A stretch of 64,000 nucleotides of DNA, taken from contig OW121846.1 of the NCBI GenBank assembly GCA_933228895.1, positions 75,404,064-75,468,063 on the forward strand. The letters run 5' to 3'. The stretch is from Platycnemis pennipes. Lineage: Eukaryota; Arthropoda; Insecta; Odonata; Platycnemididae. Made by a program: the position numbers and the translations under genes. The notes below the pieces were generated by a model. It did not search any database and was not told the origin of the DNA. It saw only the letters and a list, made by a program, of their open reading frames with translations. Positions 11,230 through 23,794 of this stretch are shown here, piece after piece (the stretch's first letter is position 1; every line of letters begins with the position of its first letter).

Positions 11230-11394
11230 TGGGTCATTAACTTTGGATCCCTTTCCCATCACCTCCCTTGTATATATATGCTATTATTGTACAGTTTTGT
11301 CATCTAATAATGTTACACCATAACGAAATATAGTCGGAAAAAATAAAGTTATGTGTGGAAATAGCAGAGTTAACGTTTTTAAAACCTCCCTAGT
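11230..11394 (+). mobile_element. PLE-like 3' end with decayed hammerhead-like motif (right arm)
   Basis: 11300-11394 matches the reverse complement of 10396-10490 almost end to end: TAATAATGTTAC, then AACGAAATATAGTCGGAAA, then AATAAAGTTATGTGTGGAAA, then TAGCAGAGTTAAC and CTCCCTAG. The first core base group has changed (CTGATGA to CTAATAA), which should disable a hammerhead. The two arms face outward and define a unit of about 1 kb. Confidence 0.6.
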
Positions 11395-11805
11395 TCCACA
11401 AAGTTATTATTTTTATATGATTTTCTTGTTTATGCCACAACAGACAGGAGGCAGACAGTTTCCCGCGAGCATCTCGAAATATTGAGGGGAATGTTACGAA
11501 TATGTCGATAAATTGTTAATTTAAAAGAACCTTATTAACCCGGTAGGTTGCGATGGTAACAGATGATATAATATGTTCTGTTTTAGATCCTCTATTCCGT
11601 TCTAGTGTTCCCATCTACTTTCCCGAAATCATTAAACTTTCTGCGTCGTCATCGCTAGTGTTCGCTCACTTCCTTCCCAATCGTTTATTCCTTGCTTGTA
11701 GATGATGAGTGACATTATATTTCAATCCATCTCTTGCCACTATGGTGAATGCAGTCTGAGGTCATGGGATTGACAATGGAACGTAATGATAAACGCTCAA
11801 GTTAG

Positions 11806-12110
11806 TTCCGAATATTTCGATAGCTCTAGCCGCCTTCGTCAGCAAGAAGAAAGGAACTACTAGAGAGGCAAATGGTAAGAGGAAGGTCAAAAAGGCGGTT
11901 GGATTAGAGGTGAGGGGTTGGGGCTGAAAGGGATTAGGCAGGGGTGGTTAGTGGGGCACTTTAATCCCAGGTGAAATGAAGGCCTTAATGAGCCAAATGC
12001 TTGAAAGTTCTACGGCATGTATTTTTCGGTGATGAATCTGTGGGAGGGAGAGAATGAAGATTTAGACTCCGAAGCAGAGAGACATTGAAGAAACATTTCG
12101 AAAAGAGTGG
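11806..12110 (-). mobile_element. PLE-like 3' end with hammerhead-like core
   Basis: On the minus strand a pyrimidine-rich stretch (about 12000-11850) precedes GCTGACGAAGGCGGCTAGAG, then CTATCGAAATATTCGGAA. This gives CTGACGA, a short stem (GGCGGCTAGAGCT region), and CGAAA. The arrangement matches the 10.4-kb and 25.9-kb ends. No protein-coding remnant adjoins it. Confidence 0.4.
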
Positions 12111-13535
12111 TTTTTTAATCGGGGGAGAGGGGCATGGAGAGGTTAATTGCAGGAGAATCCATGATTATTCTTTCAGATGCTGAGGAGCGTGGAGTACTGG
12201 CCAATCTGAAAAGCGGGATAGAAATTTCAATGTGGCGGGTAGTAGACGAATGGACGCGCAGTTGTAAGGAGAGACGATAGGGAAGGTGACTGTCGAAAGG
12301 ACTTAGGCTGCTAGGCATTAATCGCTTATGGTTTGTATGTCACTTGGCTAGAGAGAGCGGTGAAGGACTTATTCCGTTGGGAGAGGAATTAGCGTAGGTT
12401 AAAGTATTTGAAAATGGTGCTTTTTTGGCAGGACATGTTAATGAACGAAAGGCCGTATGTACATGTATCGTTACTTCATTTTATGTAAGGATGTGGAAAT
12501 ACTAATCATGGATGTAACTGAGGAACTGAGCGAGGAAAGTTGCTACTTGAAATGGAAAAGATGATTGTTATCTGTTGGTTGGTGCAATAGTTGTTTTTTT
12601 CTACGGGGGTGATTTTATATTTTCTTACCGAATACGACCGGAATTAAGGTCCAATGAGATTGTTTCGGAGAAACTGAGTAATAGCAATTGCTATGACCAG
12701 GAAAGGAGAACTATTACTGAGTAAAACATTTAGTGTGACAGAGCTATAGCTACTGTGCTGAAGATAGTTTATGTCCTTCTTGTGCAAATGACCTGTTATC
12801 TTCCCCCTCCCCCCCAAATAACTAGAAAACTAGTGTATGTGCTTGTACCTAGGGTGTTCAAACCTAATTATTTTGTTGAAAAAAATTTCATTTTGTACTC
12901 CGCAAACTAATTAATTTATTTGGATGCACCAGGTTCCATAAAAATTGAGAAAACGCCATAATTCGATACAGGTTAAAGTTTTGTGCACCTGATTAGCCGG
13001 CATTAGTTAGGGCACGGCATGTTTTAATGTGTCGCGTGGATCTCAACGACTAGTGAAATATACGCTATATTGTAATAATGCACATGACTATTTCGGGAGG
13101 AATTTAGTAGTTCTTAGACATTTTATGGTTATGTGCTAATTAGTTGCTCCAAAGCAATCACATCTGGTCTGAAAACTTCATTTACGCAGTTTCCCGTATA
13201 ACGCAAAGTTTGTCATGCGAGGGGCGACTAACCAGAAAACGTGCACTAGGTTTATGCAAATAATGGGTGCAATACTACTCCATTAAAGAAACATTTCAGA
13301 GATGCGTCCTTAGGGCACTTACAACTAAATGATCTGCAGTTATTTAGGAATATTCTAAATGTGGTGATGAATTTATAAAATACCTGCATAAATTTAAAAT
13401 TAACATTACGCATCCAAGAGCACAGTTAATGTAATTTAGCAGTGTTAATAAAATATTACAGGTGAACTACTTTAGCTAAATTTCACCTACTGTGTCATCT
13501 ATTATGATATCTTGTTTTCCGCGGGAATACTGACA
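12110..13535. other. No recognised feature
   Basis: AT-rich DNA with one small minus frame (12115-12318) of no recognisable family. Confidence 0.45.
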
Positions 13536-13537
13536 TT

Positions 13538-14320
13538 TTAAAATTTCAACACGGCAGTATATCCCTCTAATCTTTTTCTTCTGATGGAAATCACCGAACG
13601 TGATAGCCCAAACTTAAAAATGGTAGAAGCACGCTCGTGATGACCACGCGTAACACGTGTATGAGTCATTCGTGCACTGAGCTCCGTTCGCATAAATATG
13701 TCGGCACCCTGTTGTCGCTGAGAGTTCTTGGCAACTGCGGCATCCCAGGAGTTAACGTCGTCAATGTGAGGAGCAGGTGAAATGTTCTGCGGTTGGTCAG
13801 AAGGGAGGGCCCTGGGGTATGCGGGTCTGTTGAATATTGTATTGACGCCGAGGCGGTTCTCACTGAACGGGAAATGATTGGGTGAGGAAAAGGCTGTGGA
13901 GATCCGAGAAGTAGAGGAGATGGCTCCATGGGCCATATTCTTGGCTTGTGACCATATTGCCAGTCATTGGACGGGCCAAACTGCCGTCTGATGCGCTCGT
14001 GCATAAGATATTGCCAGCAAATGAGGTTTTACTCTCCGCGATTGCCTTTGTGGATCAGTCTGGACTCTGCAGCACCAGTCAAAAAATGCCCAGGCTTTAA
14101 TGCCGATGTGGAGGTTCCATTGCTGACTTATCTTTCCGGCAGAGTCTATTACTTCAGCGCAATTTATGTTGCCTATTCTGATTTTCCTACTTCTCTGCCC
14201 TGAGGAGTGAGGTGCCAAAGCCATTTTACTCGAGAAGAGTCGTTGTGAAGTCTGATGCATGGACAGATTCGCAGTGAAAATTGAAGTGCGTAGAGCAACA
14301 TATTGCGTGGAGCAATTCAC
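13538..14320 (-). pseudogene. Unidentified open frame interrupted by one in-frame stop
   Basis: The minus frames 14320-13964 and 13936-13538 are in the same register, so about 260 codons carry a single internal stop (TGA at 13966-13964). That is more open than expected for this moderate composition, though not decisive in a 64-kb six-frame scan. The peptide has basic and Ser/Pro-rich segments and no domain I recognise. It could be a decayed gene or transposon ORF, or chance. Another frame (14004-13666) and a plus frame (13967-14203) are also open here. Confidence 0.2.
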
Positions 14321-14324
14321 AAAT

Positions 14325-17300
14325 GCATCGCGACATTGCAGAAAATAGCCTCTGGTCCATTGCTTTTTTCACTGTTTGGCGCTGGCCTTAGTTGAGCGGT
14401 TTATGCCTCAAGTATATGGCCATTAAACTCTTCATCATATTCCACTGAATAATTAAATCCTGTTTTTGCTGGTTGTAGACAGCTTTAGCTTTGTATGTGC
14501 TGAGCACTTTATATCCTGCCCCACGTTATAAAAACCGAACTGAGGCAATTATAAGTTAGGTATTTCTCCGGCAGGTTAGGTATTTTAGGAGTTGCCTATT
14601 CCTGAGGATGAGTTTTCTCTAATCGACTTTTTTTTGTCCCTTCTAAAACAGCAGCTACTCTCCAAGAAACAGATGAGATCCCACCGCTCAGGAATACATC
14701 GTTTAAATAGCATTTTTGGCTCATTTCTCGGTTCAGGATACCTTTTGCGCTAGGTACACCCTACTCACCTGTTATAAGCATTACGTTTGGGTGTTAATAT
14801 GTCAAGTTTTCTAGAAATACGACGCATCAGAAGTGACTACAGCAAATGAGCTTAATGTGTAAAAAAACGTTATTTTCATGAAGACTAGATTGATTGCCTC
14901 TCTCCTCGCGATAAATGTTTACATAGAAAGCTTCCTACTCCTGTAATCTGTAATCTATAAACGTTTGTGATCGGCGGTAACTGCACATGCTTTAATTTTC
15001 CTTAGTAACCTTTGTTAACTACTCATAACTATAAACCAGAAATAGTTTTATAATAATAGTTAAGAGGCTGAATATAAACTTTGACGTTTTTACAATTTTG
15101 GCGATGTATATTCTCAGCATAAATTATACTTAAATATAATACTAAACTATACGTAAAAATAATTCTTAAAAACGGATTTAACTTAAAGCATTTCACTGTA
15201 ATTTCCTGAAGACCTTGTAAATAAAGTGATGACTAGGACTCAAATAGAATGTCTAAATAGTATTACCTCATTTTTCAGCGTTAAATTAAGCATCAAGGAA
15301 ATAGGCTTTTAGGCCTCCAAATATTTCCTCGCTGAAATACGAAAGAAAACATTTATTTGAGACCATTTTAGACAGTGAATGTAAACTCAGTTTCTTTTTC
15401 ATTATTTTGAAGCGGCCACTATCATGCTTACCAATGGACCCTGCTTCAGTGTGTGGTGAAGTTTCTAGCACCCTCATTTAAATGAATTGTTGCCTATTTC
15501 GCGCAGTTTAAGTAGCGCACAAACGGGCTGGAGCATGTAATTAGGCAAATGCATAGCATTGGATGTGTTTGGGGATGAATCGCTATTACGATGGTGATCC
15601 ATGGAATGGAGACATTTGGCGTTGGCAGTGACAGTAATATTCTTTCATATCTCTTTCATCTGCGTCTCGTTTTTCAAAACAGTTCTGGCATAGCTGTATG
15701 TCATGGACGCTGTGATTCATGTCTTGTCTCATTTCCTTAAAGATTGGACGTCATCTCTGAAGGAGAAAACATTTCACTGGGATGGTAAAATTTCTTATCC
15801 CCATAAAAAATATCTCGTTTAAACCAAGTCAAAACAACTTAGATGGCACTAATGTCAGTCGTTTGAGAAGCCCCCAATACTGGATCTTTTAACTGTGCAA
15901 TGCACTGTGCTGTGCACAGTGTCCATACCACCATTTCGCAATGACTGTTTAGATGCTTTCATAGGTTTTAAAAATACTATTTGTGAACGATATTGCTTTC
16001 CAGAACTAACATCTAATGGAGGTTCACGTAGCATTTTTATTTCTTCCCATTTTCCCTCAATGGGCTTACGTTTTCCAATCCTGAAGTATTATATGCGCCA
16101 GCTCTCTAATCTTTCAGCACCCTCAATCAGCGATCCCTGAATGTGCTTTTTGGTGCTTTTAATAGCATCCTTTCCAAGAGAGACAATGCTTCAGTTTTCA
16201 TTATCGAAGACGTAGATGCTCGATTTTGGTATAATGGGCGGGGGAGTTTGTGGGTGGTGAGGGGGTGGAAATGGGGAAATTACAGTAGTCTTCATTTGGT
16301 GTTAATAACCTGGATATATTAAGGTCTTTATCGGAAATTACCGTAGTTTTCCAGCGATTGGTCTGTAATGTGAGATCCCTGATGATGTGCAAATGGGAGG
16401 CCATTGAAATCGGACTTGGGGCAGTAAAATATATCACTACTGACTCCAACGACGTATCTGAACGAGACGTATCTGAACAAAATTATGGTTTAACTTCAGC
16501 GTGCTCATAGTATGAAGCAATGACTTGAGGACGTTGTGGTATTTCTTGTAAGATATTACGAAGAAAAAGAATATTATTTTTATCATGAAATTGATTCAAA
16601 GCCTACGAGTAATCCGTATTTACGAAATGTCAAATACGTGTTGAAACTAAGGATTGTACAAACAGTATCACATCTTATCAGTCGAAGCTTTATTGAAATA
16701 TTTCTCAGATCTTTCCTCGGACCACATATCGATCAGATATTCTTAATGCGTCTTTATGGAGCATAGTTTACTGCTGGGTTCAGGCTCAGTCATTAATATT
16801 GCAAAATACCTCAAGAGACAGTTAAAACATGGACCGCTTTCACGTAAACTATTTATGTCGGTCCATATTTCAAATTGGCGCTTGAAATTGTGAGAATTGT
16901 AATGATGTTGTGAACGATCTCTCAGAGAGTCAATAGGCATTCGGTGTTTCTAGGCAGTTCATGGACACGAAAGCCAGCGAATCAGAAGAGTAAAGCAGTA
17001 AATATTTGGCGGAACGACGAATGCAATGATGAAAGGAATAGTGAAGGCTAGTGAAGGAAATCAAAAAAGGAATCAAAGGAGGTAGTGGAAGATGTAATGA
17101 GAAATGGAGCAAGGTTTTCCGCAAAGATTCTCCACAGAGTGGAGAGCTGAATATACAAGAGTTCATTAGTAGCTGCTTGATCATGACTTCTATCCTCAAG
17201 TAATGTGAGGCTTTCGTCACTATCTTTTTGGTCGTGCGAGCAAATGGGGGATCAAGAACTGTGTAAAGATATTTTTCTTTTCTTCCTGCGGCCCCATTCA

Positions 17301-17600
17301 CAGATGTCTCAGTTAGCACAATTAGGTCATCTGCGGCAATTTTTGTCTCAATGATTGGAGGCAGTCTCTCCTTGCAGCAAACAGCATCCACGATGAATAC
17401 ACCCAATTCATAGCTATTTGTAGCCCGCAATGCCACTCAAATCATCTAGACTTAAGGCTAAGTGGAGCTAGGATATTAAAACTATTGCTATTATTATTGC
17501 TAAAATTATTGCTTTCATCTAGCCTTCAGCTGCCCCCTAATCAGGTATTCACTCTAATGAGCACCATGATGGAAACACGAACGGCGTATTGTTGCATGAA
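14325..17600. other. Long stretch without an identifiable gene
   Basis: Mostly AT-rich. The largest frame is 16930-17436 on the minus strand (168 codons). Its length is near what chance predicts for a window this size, and its peptide shows no family motif. A 15-bp unit containing GACGTATCTGAAC is duplicated in tandem at about 16449-16480. Confidence 0.4.
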
Positions 17601-17610
17601 AGTTTGCTTG

Positions 17611-17630
17611 CAACAAGCATATGCTTGTTG
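17611..17630. repeat. Perfect 20-bp palindrome
   Basis: CAACAAGCATATGCTTGTTG is its own reverse complement. A looser TTGCTTGCAA precedes it. No element boundary was seen around it. Confidence 0.9.
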
Positions 17631-17639
17631 GAAAGCTCA

Positions 17640-18765
17640 TGTTGTGCATTAAGTTATCATCATGAACATTGGTAATCTCTGTCGTTTAATTTGTCACATA
17701 AAAGGTAAGTATTTGATACATTTGATCCCTAATTCCTCAGTATACTTCAGCTCTTTCTAAATATTTTGTTGCAAAGCATTCTTTAATCTTTAATTGGTTA
17801 GTGATATATTTTTCTAAGTCCTTTACCCTAATGGGAAAATGGTTTTACTTCGGTGACGGTATTACATGTTGCTAAAGTGTAATGTCCTACCGGTACGAGG
17901 TTCTAATTTAGAGTATTTTGTATTATGTAGAGTACCTGTACTTCTTTCCTAAATAACAATTAGTTCAATTATAAGACAGTATTAACTATCCGGGCTTGAA
18001 TACGAGGTGTATTAGAGATACATAATTTTTTGTCTTTTTACCATCAGTACTCTTCATGGACGCATTTATGCAGGCAAGAAAATAAATTAAGATTGATTGC
18101 TAAAATTACACTGCTCATCGTTTGTAGAACATTTTTTCGTCATAAATGACTTTTGCTTTTCTGCTGCTTTAGAGTTGAAAACAATTCAAAAGATGGAAAA
18201 GTGTACCATGCTTCATTATGGAATCCCATCGTTTTCTGGGTGCTGAAAGTCTAATATTTTTGTTTTATTTAAAACATATTGCTGGAAATCTACCTAATTA
18301 TTTTCTAGCAATTAACCTCCATGCATGTTTCATTTTTTCATTTTGCTACTTTTTGAAAATTTCAAAATACTACCGGATTAATTAGTAACTCATTTATTGT
18401 ATTTTGGTGAATATTTAATTGTCTATGTGTTAATGTTGAATGGGCTTCCTACCAATCTCCTAAAACTTGTTCCATTGAGCCGCTTCTACAAATGTGTGCT
18501 TCGTATGAACATAGATCGTTTAATTTTAAGCAAAATTCATTTTATTTACTTTGTGCGAAGTATGATTGTTATATACACATTAATTTGTGCATATTTTCTG
18601 CAAATTTCAACAAAATACAGCTTTGAGCAAAGCAATACTTCAGGTATAAGTGCAAAAGTTTTGACATTCAAGTAAATTTGACTCTATATGACGAATATTG
18701 TTCAAGCGTTGCTGTATATTTCAGCGTAGTATTTATTAATTCGTAATCTATCTGTAAGTGGGTCA
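17640..18765. other. AT-rich DNA, nothing recognised
   Basis: Strongly AT-rich. The open frame at 18397-18675 encodes a hydrophobic AT-codon-biased peptide typical of chance frames. Confidence 0.45.
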
Positions 18766-18767
18766 TT

Positions 18768-20217
18768 TCGTAACCCTCGAGTGTGTAAAGTACTCCAATT
18801 TTATGAAATAAAATTTTGCAACTCTGTATACTCATGATAATTATAAAAATAAATTTTCAGCTGAGAGTCCCTATTAGGATAATTTCGTGAAGGAATGTAG
18901 GAGTTCATTGAACACTCAATGTTATGTGATTTGTAACCCTCGAAGAAAAATGAGACATTTTCGTGGTTAATGTGTATATAGCTATAATACATTACCAGTA
19001 AGCTAGCGAAATACGGGAAAAAATATCCTTATTTCGATTATATGACTTCCACCAGCAATCTAGAAATATACCGCAGAAAACAAATATAGCGTCATATTTT
19101 GTGTCCTAGAAGCCAAGAACAATGTGATGTGATTGATTTGTGAAATCATAGGGACAAATAGGCTTATTGTCCTTGATAAGGAGAATACGAGCCATCTTCT
19201 GGTCAATCCTCTATTAGAGGAAATGATTACTTCCATTGGATTCTGTCGAAAAACAGAAAAAGAGAGTCATTTATCAAGCTAATAAAAAAGTGCTAAAAGC
19301 AATTTCAGTAGATTCAGGTTTGAAGCCCGGTCAAAGTGAACGAGATTATTCTTTGGAAATCTTGCTAAAATCGTGTTGTTGACTCACGTCACGTATTTCA
19401 AAAAACCTAAAACAACGACGCCCGTGTCGAGAAGGAATATAGCAGTAACAGTGGCACCTGTCAGACCCTGCGGACATGAAATTGAATGCCGAAGAAACCG
19501 TCTTTTGCCGTCTTTTCACTATGAGAAACGAGTCAAAACCCATTGTAATGCAAAATTTATCACATAAACATCACGGTAACTTATGTCTGAACTTTGTGTT
19601 AACACGTTGTTTTCATTTCAACCCTGGTAATCCGCGGCAATGTAGGAGAGGAGACAGCTTTTAGTGGAATTATCATACGAACTGATAAATCCTTATGCCT
19701 TAACAGGAGCAAATTGTAATCTCACTGTCATCAGATGTGAACCTATTACTTTCAATATTTCCGGAACCAATAGTATGTGAATTTACAAACCAACGAGAAA
19801 TAAACGTTGAAGATGTGAATTATGTTGTGCCAAAATTGACATCACAATTAAGTGTAAATATTCAATCGATTTTTTGCTATATGCGTGTAAAAACCAAATA
19901 TATTCGACAAAATTCGTGTAAAGGACAGTAATTAACGTAGAAGAGGAAATCTTTGCGATGCATTACTTACCTTTGCGTGATAAAGAATAAACTTTTACGA
20001 AAAAATATTTTTGAAAAAATATTTAATTACGAATATAATATAATTCATTTATCGGTCAAATGCCAATATATTTGCAATTTATCATGAAAAAGTCGAAATA
20101 CTAAGAATAAAACAATACTGCAATCAATGACAAGGTTTACTTCTTTTTAAATTTGCCTTGGACAAAGTACGCCATGCGCCCGGTCATGTGAAAAAATATG
20201 ACGCCCCCGCTCGAGAG
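18768..20217. mobile_element. Possible non-autonomous piggyBac-like element
   Basis: The right end reads, on the minus strand, TTAACTCTCGAGCGGGGGCG (20198-20217). This is a TTAA target followed by a CTCGAG-type terminus. Near 18770 the plus strand has GTAACCCTCGAGTGTG, a plausible but damaged partner (TTAA lost). A TTAA target is the piggyBac hallmark, but no transposase remnant is seen inside and the inverted match is only about ten bases. The family D SINE unit at 19295-19395 lies within these limits. Confidence 0.2.
19295..19395 (+). repeat. tRNA-derived SINE-like unit, family D (copy D2)
   Basis: B box-like CAGGTTTGAAGCCCGGTC, then AAAGTGAACGAGATTATTCT and TGTTGTTGACTCACG. It parallels the copy at 7320-7440 over its post-tRNA body. 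Confidence 0.55.
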
Positions 20218-20800
20218 TTAAATATCCTAATGGTGGACGAATCACCCGAAAATAATGAAACGGCCCCGGATGGCAGTGAAATGTGGAAGCAAAATGCCTC
20301 TCGAAAAGTTCGCCACAATGCTAAGCACTCACGTTAGTGTACGCACTACACTACAGTAGAGGGTGACTCCACGCGTGGCATGCACTATCTAGGAGTACAC
20401 AAGCTAGTGACTACACTACCGATTTCACTATTTAGTTTAGTTTTTGTATGGTCCTGTGACATTCTTCGATTCCCTCTTAGTCGTCTATTTGGCATTGAAG
20501 ACATAAATTTCAATAATATGGCTTTTCATAAGCGACGGTTTAATAACAGTGTATAATAAAAGAGGCATATAGGCGCTTGGCTGCTCTCCAAGATATATTA
20601 TAGCAGGGCCCATTAGTTATCGGCCATTTAACGTGCCATTAGGTGCTAAATTCATTCTCTCCCAGAGTAGAAACGTAAATAATTTATAAAATTTCGTTTA
20701 TGGTATGCAAAAATGTGTATCATAATTGAATAGGGTTGAACATAAAAAGTAAGTCACGAAATAGGTCCCGCCCTCGAAACGCCTGCACAGTGTTACTAAA

Positions 20801-21660
20801 TAGTACCCTGCAAGCAACCATAAAGGTATGTGGCAGGAGTTGAATCTTCAAAATTCATTCACTTCCAGTCATGTTGAAAGAGGAATATTAGCTGCATTTT
20901 AGGTGAATTATAACAATTGAAAACATATTTAAAGTGCAGAAGAAGAAGAATACATGAACGCTCTGTTAGTTGGGTTAGCCTTAAGTGTTTGTACAACTAT
21001 ATATTTATATCTAGGCTGCGTATTGATAAACGTATGAATATTTGGTATAGCCACGGCTATTTTGATCCCTAATAGTACGATGAAAGAATGACATCTTTAA
21101 CCTAATCTACTTGGAAATAAATTACCCTAACTTTAGGTTATTGTCTTAGTCTTTCATTTTAAGTAGAATTTCGGAAAATGGGTTTCACGTCTTCAGTTTC
21201 ACGTTTTCAAGTATATTTTTTGGATGTATTTGAGAGATTGTTCTGTATTGGATGTCAATAATATAATTCTTGACGGTGTTCGCTGCACACTCTCCAGGTC
21301 ATTATTTAGTTTCTACTTCGTAGAATCCCATATAATAGCAGTGTATTCTATATGAGGTCTAATAAAAGAAAAGTAGCTTTTTTCTCGTAAATAATCGTCC
21401 CATTTGCTTAGTACCCTTTTCAAAAATCTTGATCAACAATTACCTTGACCTATGATTTTTTACCGCGTATTTTTTCCTCACGAAAGATCACGTGAAGTCT
21501 AATTCCAAGATATTTAGTAGATTCTGCGTTTGGTAATTTCGGTTTCTAATAAGTATAAAGGGAGAATTTTTATTTTACCAAATTTTATAACAGTATATTT
21601 CTTCGGCTTTAATTCCGCCCAAGGGCATTTGCTGTTGAGAACTTAACAACATGTAAACTA
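20801..21660 (-). mobile_element. L2/CR1-type LINE, decayed 3' end
   Basis: Minus-strand translation of about 21430-21240 gives KRVLSKWDDY, then YFSFIRPHIEYTAIIWDST, then LNNDLESVQR. This is the conserved C-terminal part of L2/CR1-type reverse transcriptases (a FSLVRPxLEYASxVWDP-like block followed by a LExVQRRAAR-like block). Upstream, ESTKYLGIRLH matches the KYLG segment. Stops and frame changes (for example TAG after DSTK) show it is dead. Downstream at 20845-20801 the minus strand has CCTGCCACATACC and GCTTGCAGGGTACTATTTA, a 3' UTR tail shared with the copy at 55965-56690. Confidence 0.75.
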
Positions 21661-21664
21661 TGAA

Positions 21665-23790
21665 TCATTCTGCAATATTTTATTTGCACTAGTTAGTTGG
21701 GTATGCGAAGAGAGGTTTACAAGCTCTCTTTTTATGAGTGAAGTGAGAGTAGACGGAATCTGTGTTCGTGTCTTTTAGAAAATCCCTCGGCTATTCGAAA
21801 TTAGAAAATTTCTCAGCCATTATATACTGATGCAGACGCTAAGGTGCTAAGGTTATTAAGAAAAATACCATTATATTGTGATCTCTCAGTTTGAATGATA
21901 AATAAAATATTGAATATAATAATGAGTGAGCTGTCACTTCATTGAGTAGGTACTTTCTTTCTCAAATTCATGTCAAATGAAGTCAAGTAAAACAACTATT
22001 TTCCGTTTGAGTGTAGAGTCTAAAATAAAATCCATTCTATCGGTCAGTAAATCTTTGCCCTCTGGGAAATAATGTTATTTAGCCAAATTTTCTGGTGTAA
22101 CATGCTGAAGAATTTCATTTTATACCTGTCCTTATGAATTAGGTGCTCAAATGTGGGCTTCCTAACTCAGTTACCGGGTGCTTTAATCTTATCCAAAAAC
22201 GCTCATCTAATCATATTAAATTTTTATATGGACTGAGAATACACCTGTAGGTAGAGGCTAGGTCTGACCTAAATCCGCTTAATTGATTACCCTTGGTTTA
22301 TCGTTGGCATTCTGACAAACGTTTGTCGCAAAAGTGCTATAGTGGGGAAAGTTCGTCCGATTAATGGATATATTAAATGATTTGGTCATGAAAATTATAA
22401 GATGTGCTCCTATAATTGCTTCAATCGATCCTCGAGTTGTATCGAGTTGTTCAGAACTTATGCCACAATATTAAAGATAGTATATTCAGATTTTAGCATT
22501 CATGTTCACGTCTATTCATAATTGCTTACAGAAGGGAATTTAATATATACAATGCCGAAAAGACAAGAGGTCAGATAAGGAAAATGTTTCTCAGAAAGTC
22601 ACGAAATCAGTCATGCAAAACAATTAACATCTGGTTGGTATGAATATTCTACTACAGATCTCATCCTCCATCTATAACGAATGAAGTGCTATCTTCCTGG
22701 ACATCATAATTCTCTTTAGTTTTTCGTAATTTTCAGCTTTTTAATGGGTGATGGGATTATAAGTAAATCCACATGTCATTTAGTATCAAACTTGTTGTGG
22801 AAAGGTGTCCTTGAAACATTCTCCGGTAAGTTCATCAATCGCGGCCGTTCAAATCGCCGTGCACTCACCGGCCATCTTGTGTGCCCGCAAAAATGTGAAC
22901 ATTGTAACTGATTATTTCTGTTTATCTCGTCTGTTTGACTCAAATTGATCCAGAGATCCAAATTGATGGTGATTATTCTGTATTTTTGCTCGCCTTCAAT
23001 CTCGTCCTTGAACAGTCCTGCGTTTCTTATTACAAACTTGCGGGCTTCTGGCGATAATTAACAATGGAAAAGTAAATCGTAAGTATGCGTCAATTTCGAA
23101 ATAAAGACAAATTAATGCATTTTATTGGTATATCTGATTTTTTAGTGAACTCTCTTAAGTAATCGGAATAAATGTGACAAATTTGTCACAACTAATAATC
23201 TCGATAAGAAGAAGAAGCTAAATAATTTGGTCCCCGTTTGTACACTCTAACTTCAGTGGAAAGTTCAATGACTGCTTCAAAACAATTTGCATTCCGGTAA
23301 GGGCATAAAGCCCTGATTGTTTGAGGAAGCGGGCGATATTAAGCTACAGTTATTTCTTGTAATATCGTGCTTATTGCTCCGTTAAGTAGGCGTATTCATT
23401 TGCAGACGGTGTGATTAACCCGTAAACATATCGGTGTGGTCCGGTTTTTATGGCACTAGGCTCAAAGTTATTGATAATTCTTTACCTTATAAAAGCTTCG
23501 CGTTTTGGTCACTGCTTTCATTTATCGTGGCTGCGATGTCACTGAAGGAAGAAATTTAAGCATTAGGGGATGGTACTTGAGAAATGAATCAACGAAAATA
23601 TATATACGAATGTACATACAGAATGCCTGAGTATAAAGAGAATTAAGTCATTGGAAACTGGACCGTAGCTCTTTTATTGCTATGAGCGAATATGACATTG
23701 CGTGTTTCCTTCAGGATACAAGAAAAATGGGATTAAAAACAAAAATTTAATTGAAATTATGCATCAGCAGCATTGTAGTAAAACATTAGT
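21665..23790. other. AT-rich DNA, nothing recognised
   Basis: No repeat family identified. A donor-like step on the minus strand (GGCCG|GTGAGTGC at about 22860) lies in a small frame at 22776-22961, without a supporting partner exon. Confidence 0.4.
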
Positions 23791-23794
23791 GGAC

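Noticed and set aside
16930..17436. 168-codon minus-strand frame
   Set aside because: Close to the longest frame expected by chance in 64 kb of six-frame AT-rich sequence; no family motif and a low-complexity Ser/Leu C-terminal half.
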